The notes beneath the pieces were generated by a model, which searched no databases, was not told where the DNA came from, and saw only the letters and a list, made by a program, of their open reading frames with translations. Position numbers and translations under genes: made by a program. Below, in pieces: positions 17,124-27,179 of a stretch of DNA of 64,000 nucleotides (the stretch's first letter is position 1; each line of letters starts with the position of its first letter). The stretch lies in NCBI RefSeq assembly GCF_017165765.1, contig NZ_JAFGZD010000019.1, positions 1 through 64,000 of the forward strand. Reading direction: 5' to 3'. The DNA comes from Pseudomonas capsici. Lineage in GTDB: Bacteria > Pseudomonadota > Gammaproteobacteria > Pseudomonadales > Pseudomonadaceae.

Positions 17124-17813
17124 ATGGCTGGCAGGAGCATCCTGATCGTTGACGACGAAGCCCCCATTCGTGAAATGATCGCCGTCGCACTGGAAATGGC
17201 TGGCTATGACTGCATGGAGGCGGAAAACTCCCAGCAGGCCCACGCGATTATCGTCGACCGCAAGCCAGACCTCATCCTGCTCGACTGGATGCTGCCCGGC
17301 ACATCCGGTATCGAACTGGCCCGACGCCTCAAACGCGACGAACTGACCGGTGACATCCCGATCATCATGCTGACGGCCAAGGGCGAAGAGGACAACAAGA
17401 TCCAGGGCCTGGAAGTCGGTGCCGACGATTACATCACCAAGCCGTTCTCACCCCGGGAACTGGTTGCCCGTCTCAAGGCCGTATTGCGCCGTGCAGGCCC
17501 GAGCGACGGCGAAGCGCCTATAGAAGTCGGCGGTCTGCTGCTCGACCCGGTCAGCCACCGTGTGACCATCGACGGCAAGCCTGCAGAAATGGGCCCTACC
17601 GAATACCGCCTGCTGCAATTCTTCATGACCCATCAGGAACGCGCCTACACTCGCGGCCAATTGCTGGATCAAGTCTGGGGAGGCAACGTCTATGTCGAAG
17701 AGCGTACCGTGGACGTCCATATCCGACGCCTGCGCAAGGCCCTGGGCGATGCTTACGAGAATCTGGTACAAACCGTGCGCGGCACCGGCTATCGCTTTTC
17801 CACCAAAAGCTGA
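17124..17813 (+). CDS. phoB: Phosphate regulon response regulator PhoB
   Basis: 229 residues, OmpR/PhoB family. The receiver domain (1-120) has the acidic pair D10-D11, phospho-acceptor D54 in LILLDWMLPG, and the KPFSPRELVARLKAVLRR end. The C-terminal winged helix (130-229) carries RTVDVHIRRLRKALG and VRGTGYRFS. It activates Pho genes under phosphate limitation. The ATG at 17124 starts the conserved MAGRSILIVDDE; an upstream in-frame ATG at 17106 is less likely. It is followed by phoR. Confidence 0.96.
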   Translation: MAGRSILIVDDEAPIREMIAVALEMAGYDCMEAENSQQAHAIIVDRKPDLILLDWMLPGTSGIELARRLKRDELTGDIPIIMLTAKGEEDNKIQGLEVGADDYITKPFSPRELVARLKAVLRRAGPSDGEAPIEVGGLLLDPVSHRVTIDGKPAEMGPTEYRLLQFFMTHQERAYTRGQLLDQVWGGNVYVEERTVDVHIRRLRKALGDAYENLVQTVRGTGYRFSTKS

Positions 17814-17876
17814 GAGTCGTTTGCTTAGAGACACAAGGCAGCAGCCCATGTGTACCCGTCAAGGATGTACCTTTAA

Positions 17877-19199
17877 TTGAATCGAAACTGGCACGGCACG
17901 CTGATACGCCACATGTTGCTGCTGGTCACCGCCTGCCTGGTGGTCGGCCTGATCAGTGGCGAGTACGGCTGGAGCCTGGCGATCGGCCTGGGGCTTTACC
18001 TGGCCTGGACCCTCAAGCAACTGCTGCGCCTGCATGAATGGCTGAGCAATCACAGCACCGACGAGCCACCACCTGACGGTTACGGCCTGTGGGGCGAGGT
18101 CTTCGACAGCATCTATCATCTGCAGCGCAGGGATCAGCGCGTGCGTGGTCGCCTGCAGGCCGTCATCGATCGTGTCCAGGAGTCCACCGCCGCCTTGCGT
18201 GATGCCGTCATCATGCTCGACAGCGAAGGCAACCTGGAATGGTGGAACCGCGCTGCCGAAACCCTGCTGGGGCTCAAGACGCCTCAGGACAGCGGCCAGC
18301 CGGTCACCAACCTGGTGCGCCATCCACGCTTCAAGGAATACTTCGCACAGGGCAACTACAGCGAGCCGCTGGAAATCCCCTCACCGACCAAGGATCACCT
18401 GCGCATCCAGCTGTTGATTACCCGCTACGGCAACAACGAGCACCTGATGCTGGTGCGCGATGTCACGCGGATTCATCAACTGGAACAGATGCGCAAGGAT
18501 TTCGTCGCCAACGTATCTCATGAACTGCGTACACCGCTGACGGTCATCTTCGGCTACCTGGAAACGCTGCTCGACAACGTCGAGGAGGTCAATCCGCGCT
18601 GGGTCCGGGCGTTGCAGCAGATGCACCAGCAAGGTGGACGCATGCAGACGCTGCTCAACGACTTGCTGTTGCTGGCCAAGCTCGAAGCCACCGACTACCC
18701 CTCGGATAACCATCCGGTGGCCGTAGTGACGCTGCTCAAGACCATCAAGGCCGATGCTCAGGCCTTGTCAGCCAGCAAGAATCACCAGATCACTCTCGAC
18801 GTTGAAAGCGACATGCAGCTCAAGGGCAGCGAAACCGAGCTGCGCAGCGCGTTTTCCAACCTGATCTTCAATGCCGTGAAGTACACACCGGCCGAAGGCA
18901 ATATCCGTATTCGCTGGTGGGCCGATGATCGCGGTGCGCACCTGAGCGTGCACGACTCGGGCATCGGCATCGAAACCAAGCACCTGCCGCGTCTGACCGA
19001 GCGTTTCTATCGCGTCGACACCAGCCGCGCCTCCAATACCGGCGGTACCGGCCTGGGCCTGGCTATCGTGAAACATGTGCTGCTGCGCCATCGCGGCACA
19101 CTTGAAATCAACAGCGTACCGGGCAAAGGCAGCGTATTTACCTGCCATTTCGCCGCCATTCAGCAGGCAAAACCCGGAGATGTGGATCCAGACTACTAG
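17877..19199 (+). CDS. phoR: Phosphate regulon sensor kinase PhoR
   Basis: 440 residues. An N-terminal membrane segment (ML-LLVTACLVVGLISG, then a second short one), a PAS domain (~95-190), a DHp domain with phospho-acceptor His215 in FVANVSHELRTPLT, and an ATPase domain with NLIFNAVKYTPAEGNIRI, HDSGIGIE and GGTGLGLAIVKHVL. It phosphorylates PhoB and is held off by PstSCAB-PhoU when phosphate is plentiful. The start is TTG at 17877, with AAGGATG upstream. 63 bp follow phoB, so one operon is likely. Confidence 0.95.
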   Translation: MNRNWHGTLIRHMLLLVTACLVVGLISGEYGWSLAIGLGLYLAWTLKQLLRLHEWLSNHSTDEPPPDGYGLWGEVFDSIYHLQRRDQRVRGRLQAVIDRVQESTAALRDAVIMLDSEGNLEWWNRAAETLLGLKTPQDSGQPVTNLVRHPRFKEYFAQGNYSEPLEIPSPTKDHLRIQLLITRYGNNEHLMLVRDVTRIHQLEQMRKDFVANVSHELRTPLTVIFGYLETLLDNVEEVNPRWVRALQQMHQQGGRMQTLLNDLLLLAKLEATDYPSDNHPVAVVTLLKTIKADAQALSASKNHQITLDVESDMQLKGSETELRSAFSNLIFNAVKYTPAEGNIRIRWWADDRGAHLSVHDSGIGIETKHLPRLTERFYRVDTSRASNTGGTGLGLAIVKHVLLRHRGTLEINSVPGKGSVFTCHFAAIQQAKPGDVDPDY

Positions 19200-19299
19200 G
19201 CAAGCTTGCTGCGAGCCGCTACATTGCCTCGCTCATGGCACCATTTCCTGTGCCGCACGCCCTTATTTTTGAACACAACGGATTCCGCAAAACCCCACC

Positions 19300-20640
19300 A
19301 TGGACCCATCCCCTAGTTTCACTACGGCTTCACTCTTCGCCGATTTCGGCATGATTCTTTTCGCACTGTTCCTGGTCCTGCTCAACGGCTTCTTCGTTGC
19401 AGCAGAGTTCGCCATGGTCAAACTGCGCTCGACCCGCGTCGAGGCCATCGCCAAGAAAAACGGCTGGAGCGGCCATATCCTGCGCACGGTTCACGGGCAG
19501 CTGGATGCTTACCTGTCGGCCTGCCAGCTAGGTATCACCCTCGCCTCCCTCGGTCTGGGCTGGGTCGGTGAGCCTGCCTTCGCCCACTTGCTGGAGCCGC
19601 TGCTCAGTGCAATGGGCGTGGAGTCCGCAGAAGTGATCAAGGCCGTATCGTTCTTCACGGCATTTTTCATCATTTCCTACCTGCATATCGTGATCGGTGA
19701 ACTGGCTCCCAAATCCTGGGCCATTCGCAAGCCGGAACTGCTGTCGCTGTGGACCGCCGTACCGCTGTATCTGTTCTACTGGCTGATGTACCCGGCCATC
19801 TACCTGCTCAACGCCAGCGCCAACGCCATTCTGCGGATTGCCGGCCAGGGCGAACCCGGCCCGCATCATGAGCACAGCTACAGCCGCGACGAGTTGAAAC
19901 TGATCCTGCACTCCAGCCGTGGCCAGGACCCCAGCGATCAGGGCATGCGCGTGCTGGCTTCGGCAGTGGAAATGGGTGAGCTGGAGGTGGTCGACTGGGC
20001 CAACTCCCGCGAAGACCTGGTTTCTCTGGATTGCAACGCACCGCTCAAGGAAATCCTGGCCCAGTTCCGTCGCCACAAATTCAGCCGCTACCCGGTCTAC
20101 GATGCCGAGCGCAGCGAGTTCGTCGGCCTGCTGCATATCAAGGACCTGCTGCTGGAACTGGCGGCACTGGACCATATTCCGGAATCCTTCAACCTCGCCG
20201 AACTGATCCGCCCGCTGGAGCGCGTCTCCCGGCATATGCCGCTGTCGCAACTGCTGGAGCAGTTCCGCAAGGGCGGCGCGCATTTCGCACTGGTGGAAGA
20301 GGCTGACGGCAAGGTTATCGGCTACCTGACCATGGAAGACGTGCTGGAAGTGCTGGTCGGCGACATCCAGGACGAGCACCGCAAGGTCGAACGCGGCATC
20401 CTCGCCTATCAGCCGGGCAAGCTGCTGGTTCGTGGCGATACCCCGCTGTTCAAGGTCGAGCGCCTGCTGGGCATCGATCTGGACCACATCGAAGCAGAAA
20501 CCCTGGCCGGTCTGATCTACGAAACCCTGAAGCGGGTGCCGGAAGAGGAAGAGCAGATGGAAGTCGAAGGCCTGCGCATCATTATCAAGAAGATGAAAGG
20601 CCCGAAGATCGTGCTGGCCAAGGTGCTGAAGATCGATTGA
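19300..20640 (+). CDS. CNNM/CorC-type membrane protein with CBS domains (hemolysin family)
   Basis: 446 residues. The N-terminal transmembrane CNNM/DUF21 domain (~15-200) includes FALFLVLLNGFFVAAEFAMV and FHTAFFIISYLHIVIGELAP-like helices. It is followed by two CBS motifs (~220-350, including FSRYPVYDAERSEFVGLLHI and GKVIGYLTMEDVLEVLVGDI) and a C-terminal CorC_HlyC domain. Relatives are implicated in Mg2+/Co2+ efflux or resistance; the old hemolysin label is not supported by function. It stands alone after phoR. Confidence 0.85.
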   Translation: MDPSPSFTTASLFADFGMILFALFLVLLNGFFVAAEFAMVKLRSTRVEAIAKKNGWSGHILRTVHGQLDAYLSACQLGITLASLGLGWVGEPAFAHLLEPLLSAMGVESAEVIKAVSFFTAFFIISYLHIVIGELAPKSWAIRKPELLSLWTAVPLYLFYWLMYPAIYLLNASANAILRIAGQGEPGPHHEHSYSRDELKLILHSSRGQDPSDQGMRVLASAVEMGELEVVDWANSREDLVSLDCNAPLKEILAQFRRHKFSRYPVYDAERSEFVGLLHIKDLLLELAALDHIPESFNLAELIRPLERVSRHMPLSQLLEQFRKGGAHFALVEEADGKVIGYLTMEDVLEVLVGDIQDEHRKVERGILAYQPGKLLVRGDTPLFKVERLLGIDLDHIEAETLAGLIYETLKRVPEEEEQMEVEGLRIIIKKMKGPKIVLAKVLKID

Positions 20641-20651
20641 GACTGCTGCAC

Positions 20652-20748
20652 CTGTGGGAGCGACCTTGGTCGCGAAAGCGGCGCTGAAGAAAATGAATCT
20701 CTTCTGAATGTACCGACCTCTTCGCGAGCAGGCTCGCTCCCACAAATC
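20652..20748. repeat. REP pair (REPIN-like) between convergent genes
   Basis: Two inverted REP copies face each other. The left arm carries GTGGGAGCGACCTTGGTCGC (from 20655) and the right arm TTCGCGAGCAGGCTCGCTCC followed by CACA (20721-20744). Each arm has its own small palindrome, and the outer ends are complementary (TGTGGGAGC / GCTCCCACA). This is the classic Pseudomonas REP form. It lies between the convergent CorC-type and M23 genes, where it may also act as a bidirectional terminator. Confidence 0.85.
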
Positions 20749-20754
20749 GGGCGG

Positions 20755-21657
20755 CTAATTCCCGCCCACGGCGAAATTGGGCAGGCTCTGGATCGGCGTG
20801 GCGAATTCATAGGGAATGGATTCCAGCGCTTGTCCCGTATTGCGCTGAACCACAAAATGCAAATGCGGGCCGGTGCTGTTACCGGTATTGCCGGACCGCG
20901 CCAGCGGGCTGCCGACATGCACTTGCTGACCTTCCCTGACACTCACCGAACCGCGCATCAGGTGCAGATAGACACCCATGGTGCCGTCGTCGTGCAGGAT
21001 CCGCACGAAATTGCCCGACGGATTCGAGCCCCTGCCGGTCTGGTTGTTCTCGACCTTCACCACCGTACCTGCACGCGCCGCGATGATGGGCGTGCCTTCC
21101 GGCATGGCGATGTCCATCGCGTAACGACCCTTGGGACCGTAATGGCTGTATTTGCCGCCAGGCCCCTGAGTCAGGCGGAACGGCCCGCCCACCCATGGCA
21201 GCGGATACTTGTAAGCCTGAGTGGCGCGCTTTGGATCACCCAGCGTGGAAGTCAGTATCGAGGCATAGTTCATGGCCTTGCCCGCCTGTCTGGGGCTCAG
21301 CACGACAATGCGTTCGTTGCTGCGTGCGGGGACAGTGCGGCGGATGGTTGAAGACGACCCGGTAATCCCCAGCACGTTGCTCAGCCCGGAAAGCTTGAGC
21401 TCCACCTCGACCGGCGCATACAGATCGTTGCGCACATACAAGGTGTGAACACCGCCGTCCTTCTTGACCCGCAGATGCACCTGCTTCTCGAAATGCTCGA
21501 CCATCCGGTCCCTGAACACCACCACGGAAGCACCAGCTGAGGGACGGTCGGAAAAAGCAACGACGCCATCGGCATCGACGGTTTTATAGATCGTGACTGC
21601 TCCGGCCATTTGCGAGGCCAGTGTCAGGGCAGTCAGGATCAGCAGGCGTTCAAGCAT
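20755..21657 (-). CDS. Secreted M23 (LytM-type) metallopeptidase
   Basis: 300 residues. Signal peptide (MLERLLILTALTLASQMAGA), then a DUF4124-like N-terminal segment (VTIYKTVDADGVVAFSDRPS), a middle region, and a C-terminal M23 domain. The zinc ligands are visible: HYGPKGRYAMDIAMPEG (HxnD) and TGPHLHFVVQ (HxH). Likely a periplasmic peptidoglycan endopeptidase or an activator of one. The ATG at 21657 begins the signal peptide; the open frame extends 36 codons upstream. It lies 160 bp downstream of the putative deaminase toxin gene, on the same strand. Confidence 0.88.
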   Translation of the reverse strand: MLERLLILTALTLASQMAGAVTIYKTVDADGVVAFSDRPSAGASVVVFRDRMVEHFEKQVHLRVKKDGGVHTLYVRNDLYAPVEVELKLSGLSNVLGITGSSSTIRRTVPARSNERIVVLSPRQAGKAMNYASILTSTLGDPKRATQAYKYPLPWVGGPFRLTQGPGGKYSHYGPKGRYAMDIAMPEGTPIIAARAGTVVKVENNQTGRGSNPSGNFVRILHDDGTMGVYLHLMRGSVSVREGQQVHVGSPLARSGNTGNSTGPHLHFVVQRNTGQALESIPYEFATPIQSLPNFAVGGN

Positions 21658-21817
21658 CGCAAGTGTTCTGGATAATGGGCAACAGGGTCCAAGCCTAGCA
21701 GCGTCAGGGACAAAAAAGGACACTGCCGTATCAATAGACCCTGGCTCAAGCGTCAAGAAATGCACGCCATGCTGCCGCTGCGCGGTATGTCCGACCCACC
21801 GCGCAAGCCGGGATAGC

Positions 21818-24800
21818 TCACGAAAGCGTGTAATTCTTCAGGTAGGTCACGGAAAACAGGGCATCGGGGAAGTCCAGCTTCAAGCGCGGCAAGACAAATC
21901 CGCCACATGACCGACAGGTATCGAGCACAGTAAAAAACCTGATATGCGTCAGGCGCGTGACTGCCATGTCCTCTTTCAACACCGTCGCAATCAAGCGCTC
22001 CGCATCGAGATCACGACTGAAATTCCTGATGACGGTATGAGAGGCATCCCGGACCACCGGCAGACTCGTAAACCCCGGATCGGGCCGACGACCTGCCATG
22101 CGGGCACGGGCATCGCGGAATATGACACCATCGAGGATCTGCTCGGTGGTGTCGGCAACGTCGAGCCGCAATTTGAGGCCTCTCGCTTTCTCTCCCCCGG
22201 AAAGTGCGTAATACACCACTCGCTCTCCGGCCCCGGTATAAACCTGGGCAAAGGAAAGATTGGCTCCCTTGATCTGACTCAGGATCGCCTTTGCGGCTCT
22301 GGGAGTAACAATGCTCTGCAGATTCAGCGCCTCCCATTTGCCTTTTGAACCCGCTACCGGCAAAAGCCTGTTGAGCACCTCAATGATGTGCTGCTGTTCG
22401 GGCACGCTTCTCTGGGCAATCGTCTTGAAATCGGGAATACATTGCCGGGTCAGCTCCACGAACTTTTTCTGAACCTCTTCGCCCGCCAGGATGTTACTGG
22501 CGAACTCCAGGAGCGGGTTGTCTTCGTTGTTGCCGAGACACCACTGCACATAATCATCATAGGAGTCGATCATCTGCCCCCATGAAACCTGCCATGCATC
22601 CCGCTCGAACTCATCGAGCAGATCGAACAGCAGGCGCGCTATATTTTCCCGATCCTGCTCCATGTTCGAGCGCTCGCGTACCAGTCGATATTGCTCCGAT
22701 ACCCGAATGAACTCATTGATCTCATGACTGCTGGTGACGCGGGAAAACTTCAATGACCGACGCCCGTCTTCGGGCACACGGGTCTTGTAGAAAACCCCCG
22801 TGTCAGGCTCCACGAAGATCCACTCGGTATTCACAAGGCGCAGGCGCGCTCCGCGCAACGTGCGAGTGTCCTTGACGCCATGGGCTATGGCTCCGAATTC
22901 GATGGCAGGAGCGAACTCGAACACGAAGGACGTATCTTCAGAAGAGTAATTTGGCGGTATCCCCAATCGGTCGGCATCCGACAGCAAGCCCTCCAGCTCC
23001 GGCAGGTAAACCGGTATTTCAGGTAATGAAAAAAGCGCCCGCTCATCCTGAGAAAGCGGCACGACCGTCTTCCCTGCTGTGGCCTGTGTCGAGGACGTTA
23101 CCCGAGAAGGCTCGGCCCACTGGCAGAACTTCCCTTCATAGACGAAGACATCGAGACTCTGCGAGGTTTCTCCGGCTCCCGTGGTCAGTCGCTCCAGAGT
23201 GAACTCGCGGGCAGCCATGGCATGGCTCGGGTATTTTCCGGTTCGCTTGGGAGAGATTGACCCCGATGGCAGAGGCTCTGGAGTCGGCGTCACGAGCCTT
23301 ACACCGGTCGCGCAGGGTATCGACTCCAGATTGCGGCGCGCCCTGCACAGGTTGCCGACTTCTTCCAGCCCGTAAGCCCCATCAGAGAGCCTGCTGACCG
23401 CCAGCTTGCGCATGGCGGCATCCGGCGCGCCGGCATCGAGACGGTAACGCTCGCCGTCGACCAGAATATCGAACACACCGTCATCTCTTTCAATGAAGTG
23501 AGCATTGCAGCCCTGGCCGATACGCAGCTCGGTGAAACCATCCACTTTCGAGATGACCGGTAAAACCGTCGGATAGTGGCCAGGCACAATACCGTCGCTT
23601 GCAAGCAACACTGCAAACTCCAGAGGTTCGGTTGTCGAAACCGGTATCAGTGTTTTGCCGAATACCGCATCGAACTCGGGATCGAGCAATCTGAAATCCG
23701 GCTCCTGCGCGTTACCGACATTGCGCACGACCACGTCAGAGCGGCCATCGACGGTCGCACGCCTGTCCCGCGACTCGACCTTGGGGTGCCAGGGATGCTC
23801 CGCGCTGTCCGTTATGCGATACATGCCTTTGTCGAGGCTGATGCCGCTTTCCAGAAATCCCCGGGAAGCAAATATCTCTTTCAGCGCGGGCACCTGCTCC
23901 AGCAACCTCGACCATCCCAGCCTTCCGGCCTTGAATGCGAACCTGCCCAGATCACGCACGACAAACAGCGTGCTCTGTTCTGCCAGCCCCGCTATCAGGC
24001 GAGTCACCGCCTTGCCGGTCAGGCTGAATATCGACAGCACGCTCATTTCCCCGGCTCTCAGGACAATACGCGCCGTCGAACCGGCGAATTGCCCGGCAGG
24101 AATCAACGCGAAAGCCACCTCCATCACACAGCCGATGACGACTTCTGCAGAGTGCCTGTCATGAACCAGATCCTTGATACAGCCATAGAAGGGAATGAGC
24201 AGGCGTGCCACGGTATCGGCATATTCCCGCTCTTTGGCCCATACCTGTTCCCACTGGGTAACGTGTTCGTGTTCGGCCCTGCTTCTCTCCAGATAACTGG
24301 CGAACAGATGGCTTGCCGCGACCTGCACAAAGGCATCGAGCCTGGCCTGTTCGCTGCCGTCGGGTAGATAGATGAGTGTGGAGGCGGGAATCAGTGTTCC
24401 ATGACGGGGCTGATGGTAGGTGACCGAGGAGCGCGAAGCGCTGCCCTTGAGGTAGGCGTCACTGTCGAGGGGCAGCAGTGGCGTAATCGGTGCCTTGGCA
24501 GTTTTTTCGGCATTACTACGCATTTTCTCGACCGTTTCCACGATGTTTCCGCTGAAACCGGTGTTGAGCTCGACTCTGTACTGAAAGCGCTGTTCGACTT
24601 TGCGGATGACCCCACCCGCCGGGATCAACTCATGGAAAATCTCTTCGGCCACCTTATGCTCGTGGAAGTCGGCCCGGTGATCGCCTGGCTGGCAACGAAT
24701 GAACAGGCCGTGAACCCCTTCTTCGCCATCAAAGACCAACCGGCTCACTTCACAGGTGGAGTTCAACAGGGCGGTACGGTCGGCGACCTGCATCTCGGTC

Positions 24801-27019
24801 AAAAGGCGCTTCATGACTCTGGCTTCGGCATCGATCAGCGCTCGCCGGAATGAGTCGAAGGCACTGGCATAGGCCTGGGGAATCGGCGGCTTTCCTTTTA
24901 TGTAAGCCTCTCCCATCATCACCAGTTCCACCATGGTGGCCTGTGGACGCCCCACGGCCAGCAGCCGATCAATGGAATAGGAATGCGAAATGGTAAAGCC
25001 ATGCTCCTGCAATATGGGCCTGCCGAGAACCTTGATCGGGACCTCCCAGAGCTGGCGATCAACACGGGCTTCGCTCAGCATTTGCTCGGCAAGGCGCTTG
25101 CGGTCCGGCGGTGTGATGCTCAACAAGTCATTCAATTCACCCGCATGCAGCGCCTGCTGAGCCTTGAGATAGTTCAAGGCCTGCCTGACCTGAGCGGTGC
25201 TTGCCCGCTCAAGATCGTCGATATTCCATTCAATGGCGCCATGCGCAATGGCATAACGCAGGGCCGGAATGACCAGTGTTTTTGCCCACAGGGCATGCAC
25301 ATTGGCATCGGTTGAGCCGGTCAACCGGGCGCTGATATCGATCACATCGTCATATTGCAGCGAAAAGGAATGGCCCGGGCGCATGCTCTCGAGCAATGCC
25401 ACGCCATGAATCAACGCCACGCTTTGCAGGGATCGCCCGTATTGCAAGTGATCGGGAACACCCTCCACCAGCAGATCGGGCACCGCTTCGCGTATCAACA
25501 GGTAATACAGGATTTCGAGCGTCGACGCGGACGCGCCGGGCAAGCGAGCCTTGATATCGTTGCGCACCCTTGCGCACAACTGAACATGGCTATATCCACA
25601 GACCCACGCGCCGCGCAACGTCTTTTCCAGCGGTTGGGAAAAGGCCTGCGAGGCCCCGAGAAAGTAATCGACCAGCGCGCGCCCGGCCAGGGCCTGGGTC
25701 ATACGCGGCGAGGCCTGCTGGTTGTTCAGGGCTCCGTACCACTGCATGCTGTTGAGCAGCGGAGCGAACATGGACTTGAACCGGGCGGTCTGGCTCAGCG
25801 CATGCCAGGTCTGCGCGGTGCTCCAGCGCAAGTCGCCACTATCCGTACACAGCAAGCCGATGCCCAGCTCGCGGAACAGTTCATCGGCATTGCGCACCGC
25901 ACTCCAGGTGTCCAGGTGCGGCACATGCACCTCCAGCATCCGTGAGGCGGGCGACGATTCACTGACCTCGGGACTGGACTTCAAAGCCGGGTCCAGCACA
26001 GTGGCCAGCGCAATGGCCGACTCGAACGTCAAACCTGCATGCTTGAAACGCAGCTCGATCGCCAGCGAGAGCGCACGCATGCCGGGAGCATCCTTGGCAT
26101 TGGCGATGGCACGGGATAACCAGACTTCATCATCGGGATTCAAGGCATAAGCCACTGCCTTGCGATAGAACTCGGCCCGGCAGGCGAAAGGGGTCGGTGT
26201 CAGGAAGTCGATCTGCAAACCTGCGCAAAGCGGATCGCTCTCGGAAGTCGCCTTCAGATAGAACTCAAGCTGCCACCATGTCGCAATTTCCGCCAACTGC
26301 TGGTCGAGCGCAACCGACAGGGGGCTGTCACGGTATTCGCCTGCCGGCAACAGCCTGGAAATGGCGTCATAGACCACGCTCAGCGGCGCGCGGGCCTGTT
26401 CGTCTCTGGCGGCAGATATTCCGTTATAAAGCACACGCCCAGAACTGTGCGCGATCCACTCACCGATGGACATCAAGCGAGCGCCGCGCCTGAACTGCAC
26501 CATCCACAGGCGAAGGTCTTGCGGGACTGGCGTCAACAGTCCGCCCAGCTCGGAATAATCCTTGAGATCCAGCACAACATCCTCGCCCCGATAAGGACGA
26601 AGCCCGTACAGATAGTCGTTCAGTTGCGCCTTGCCCGCTTCGGAACCGACAGTCGACTCGTCGAGCCAGGCCAGTCGGGAAAAGAACTGATGCACCAGCA
26701 AGGGCGTTACCTCGGACAGCTCCAGCGCCATCGCATCGGCACAGAGTTTCCAGGCTTTTTCGCTTTGGTAGATCAGGAACAGTTTCTGCCCCTGAGGCGC
26801 GTCGGGAGGTGCAATGTTGGCGTTCGAGAAACGGATGTCTTCCCCGAGCAGATGCTGGAGAACGATTCGGGTCACCCGAAAATGCTCTTCGGGCAAGGCC
26901 TGGGCATCGACCGTGTAATGGTCGCCGGGATTGATCCCCAGCGCGTGATGGATATTGAAAAATAATCGAGAGGAACTGATGGTTTGAATGTTCAGCGGTT
27001 GAATTGCGTTCGGCGTCAT
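21818..27019 (-). CDS. Very large putative toxin/effector with C-terminal deaminase-like domain
   Basis: 1733 residues. No signal peptide. Residues 1 to ~900 are helical and resemble the N-terminal part of large Pseudomonas dermonecrotic/Mcf-like proteins (DUF6543 type); this is recognition by feel and tentative. Residues ~935-1020 form the only strongly hydrophobic region, a possible translocation segment. Residues ~1585-1733 fit a toxin-deaminase fold: NLSFAQV, VVYYALSGGEKARG, a D1672-A-E1674 motif (helix-2 zinc ligand and proton shuttle), FFTVLDTCRSCGGFVLP with Cys1702 and Cys1705 as remaining zinc ligands, and LDFPDALFSVTYL as last strand. This order matches BURPS668_1122-type toxin deaminases as I know them. 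No immunity-like gene, hrp box or secretion gene adjoins it. Target (nucleic acid, nucleotide or protein) unknown. Confidence 0.7.
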   Translation of the reverse strand: MTPNAIQPLNIQTISSSRLFFNIHHALGINPGDHYTVDAQALPEEHFRVTRIVLQHLLGEDIRFSNANIAPPDAPQGQKLFLIYQSEKAWKLCADAMALELSEVTPLLVHQFFSRLAWLDESTVGSEAGKAQLNDYLYGLRPYRGEDVVLDLKDYSELGGLLTPVPQDLRLWMVQFRRGARLMSIGEWIAHSSGRVLYNGISAARDEQARAPLSVVYDAISRLLPAGEYRDSPLSVALDQQLAEIATWWQLEFYLKATSESDPLCAGLQIDFLTPTPFACRAEFYRKAVAYALNPDDEVWLSRAIANAKDAPGMRALSLAIELRFKHAGLTFESAIALATVLDPALKSSPEVSESSPASRMLEVHVPHLDTWSAVRNADELFRELGIGLLCTDSGDLRWSTAQTWHALSQTARFKSMFAPLLNSMQWYGALNNQQASPRMTQALAGRALVDYFLGASQAFSQPLEKTLRGAWVCGYSHVQLCARVRNDIKARLPGASASTLEILYYLLIREAVPDLLVEGVPDHLQYGRSLQSVALIHGVALLESMRPGHSFSLQYDDVIDISARLTGSTDANVHALWAKTLVIPALRYAIAHGAIEWNIDDLERASTAQVRQALNYLKAQQALHAGELNDLLSITPPDRKRLAEQMLSEARVDRQLWEVPIKVLGRPILQEHGFTISHSYSIDRLLAVGRPQATMVELVMMGEAYIKGKPPIPQAYASAFDSFRRALIDAEARVMKRLLTEMQVADRTALLNSTCEVSRLVFDGEEGVHGLFIRCQPGDHRADFHEHKVAEEIFHELIPAGGVIRKVEQRFQYRVELNTGFSGNIVETVEKMRSNAEKTAKAPITPLLPLDSDAYLKGSASRSSVTYHQPRHGTLIPASTLIYLPDGSEQARLDAFVQVAASHLFASYLERSRAEHEHVTQWEQVWAKEREYADTVARLLIPFYGCIKDLVHDRHSAEVVIGCVMEVAFALIPAGQFAGSTARIVLRAGEMSVLSIFSLTGKAVTRLIAGLAEQSTLFVVRDLGRFAFKAGRLGWSRLLEQVPALKEIFASRGFLESGISLDKGMYRITDSAEHPWHPKVESRDRRATVDGRSDVVVRNVGNAQEPDFRLLDPEFDAVFGKTLIPVSTTEPLEFAVLLASDGIVPGHYPTVLPVISKVDGFTELRIGQGCNAHFIERDDGVFDILVDGERYRLDAGAPDAAMRKLAVSRLSDGAYGLEEVGNLCRARRNLESIPCATGVRLVTPTPEPLPSGSISPKRTGKYPSHAMAAREFTLERLTTGAGETSQSLDVFVYEGKFCQWAEPSRVTSSTQATAGKTVVPLSQDERALFSLPEIPVYLPELEGLLSDADRLGIPPNYSSEDTSFVFEFAPAIEFGAIAHGVKDTRTLRGARLRLVNTEWIFVEPDTGVFYKTRVPEDGRRSLKFSRVTSSHEINEFIRVSEQYRLVRERSNMEQDRENIARLLFDLLDEFERDAWQVSWGQMIDSYDDYVQWCLGNNEDNPLLEFASNILAGEEVQKKFVELTRQCIPDFKTIAQRSVPEQQHIIEVLNRLLPVAGSKGKWEALNLQSIVTPRAAKAILSQIKGANLSFAQVYTGAGERVVYYALSGGEKARGLKLRLDVADTTEQILDGVIFRDARARMAGRRPDPGFTSLPVVRDASHTVIRNFSRDLDAERLIATVLKEDMAVTRLTHIRFFTVLDTCRSCGGFVLPRLKLDFPDALFSVTYLKNYTLS

Positions 27020-27179
27020 CCAGGGGGTCTCTATGCATGTTTAATGCGGCGAGACAGACTGAACAGGCAACAACCAGCCTGCGAAACCGGATACCAGGTA
27101 TTCAATGCGCAGGAAAAGTCTTAAAAATCGGGAAATTTATTCAAGGAAGGATGCGGAGAGAAGAATCTGAAATACCGTC

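Noticed and set aside
21658..21817. Immunity gene for the putative deaminase toxin
   Set aside because: The 160 bp downstream hold no open frame with coding character, and the next gene is an M23 peptidase with a signal peptide.
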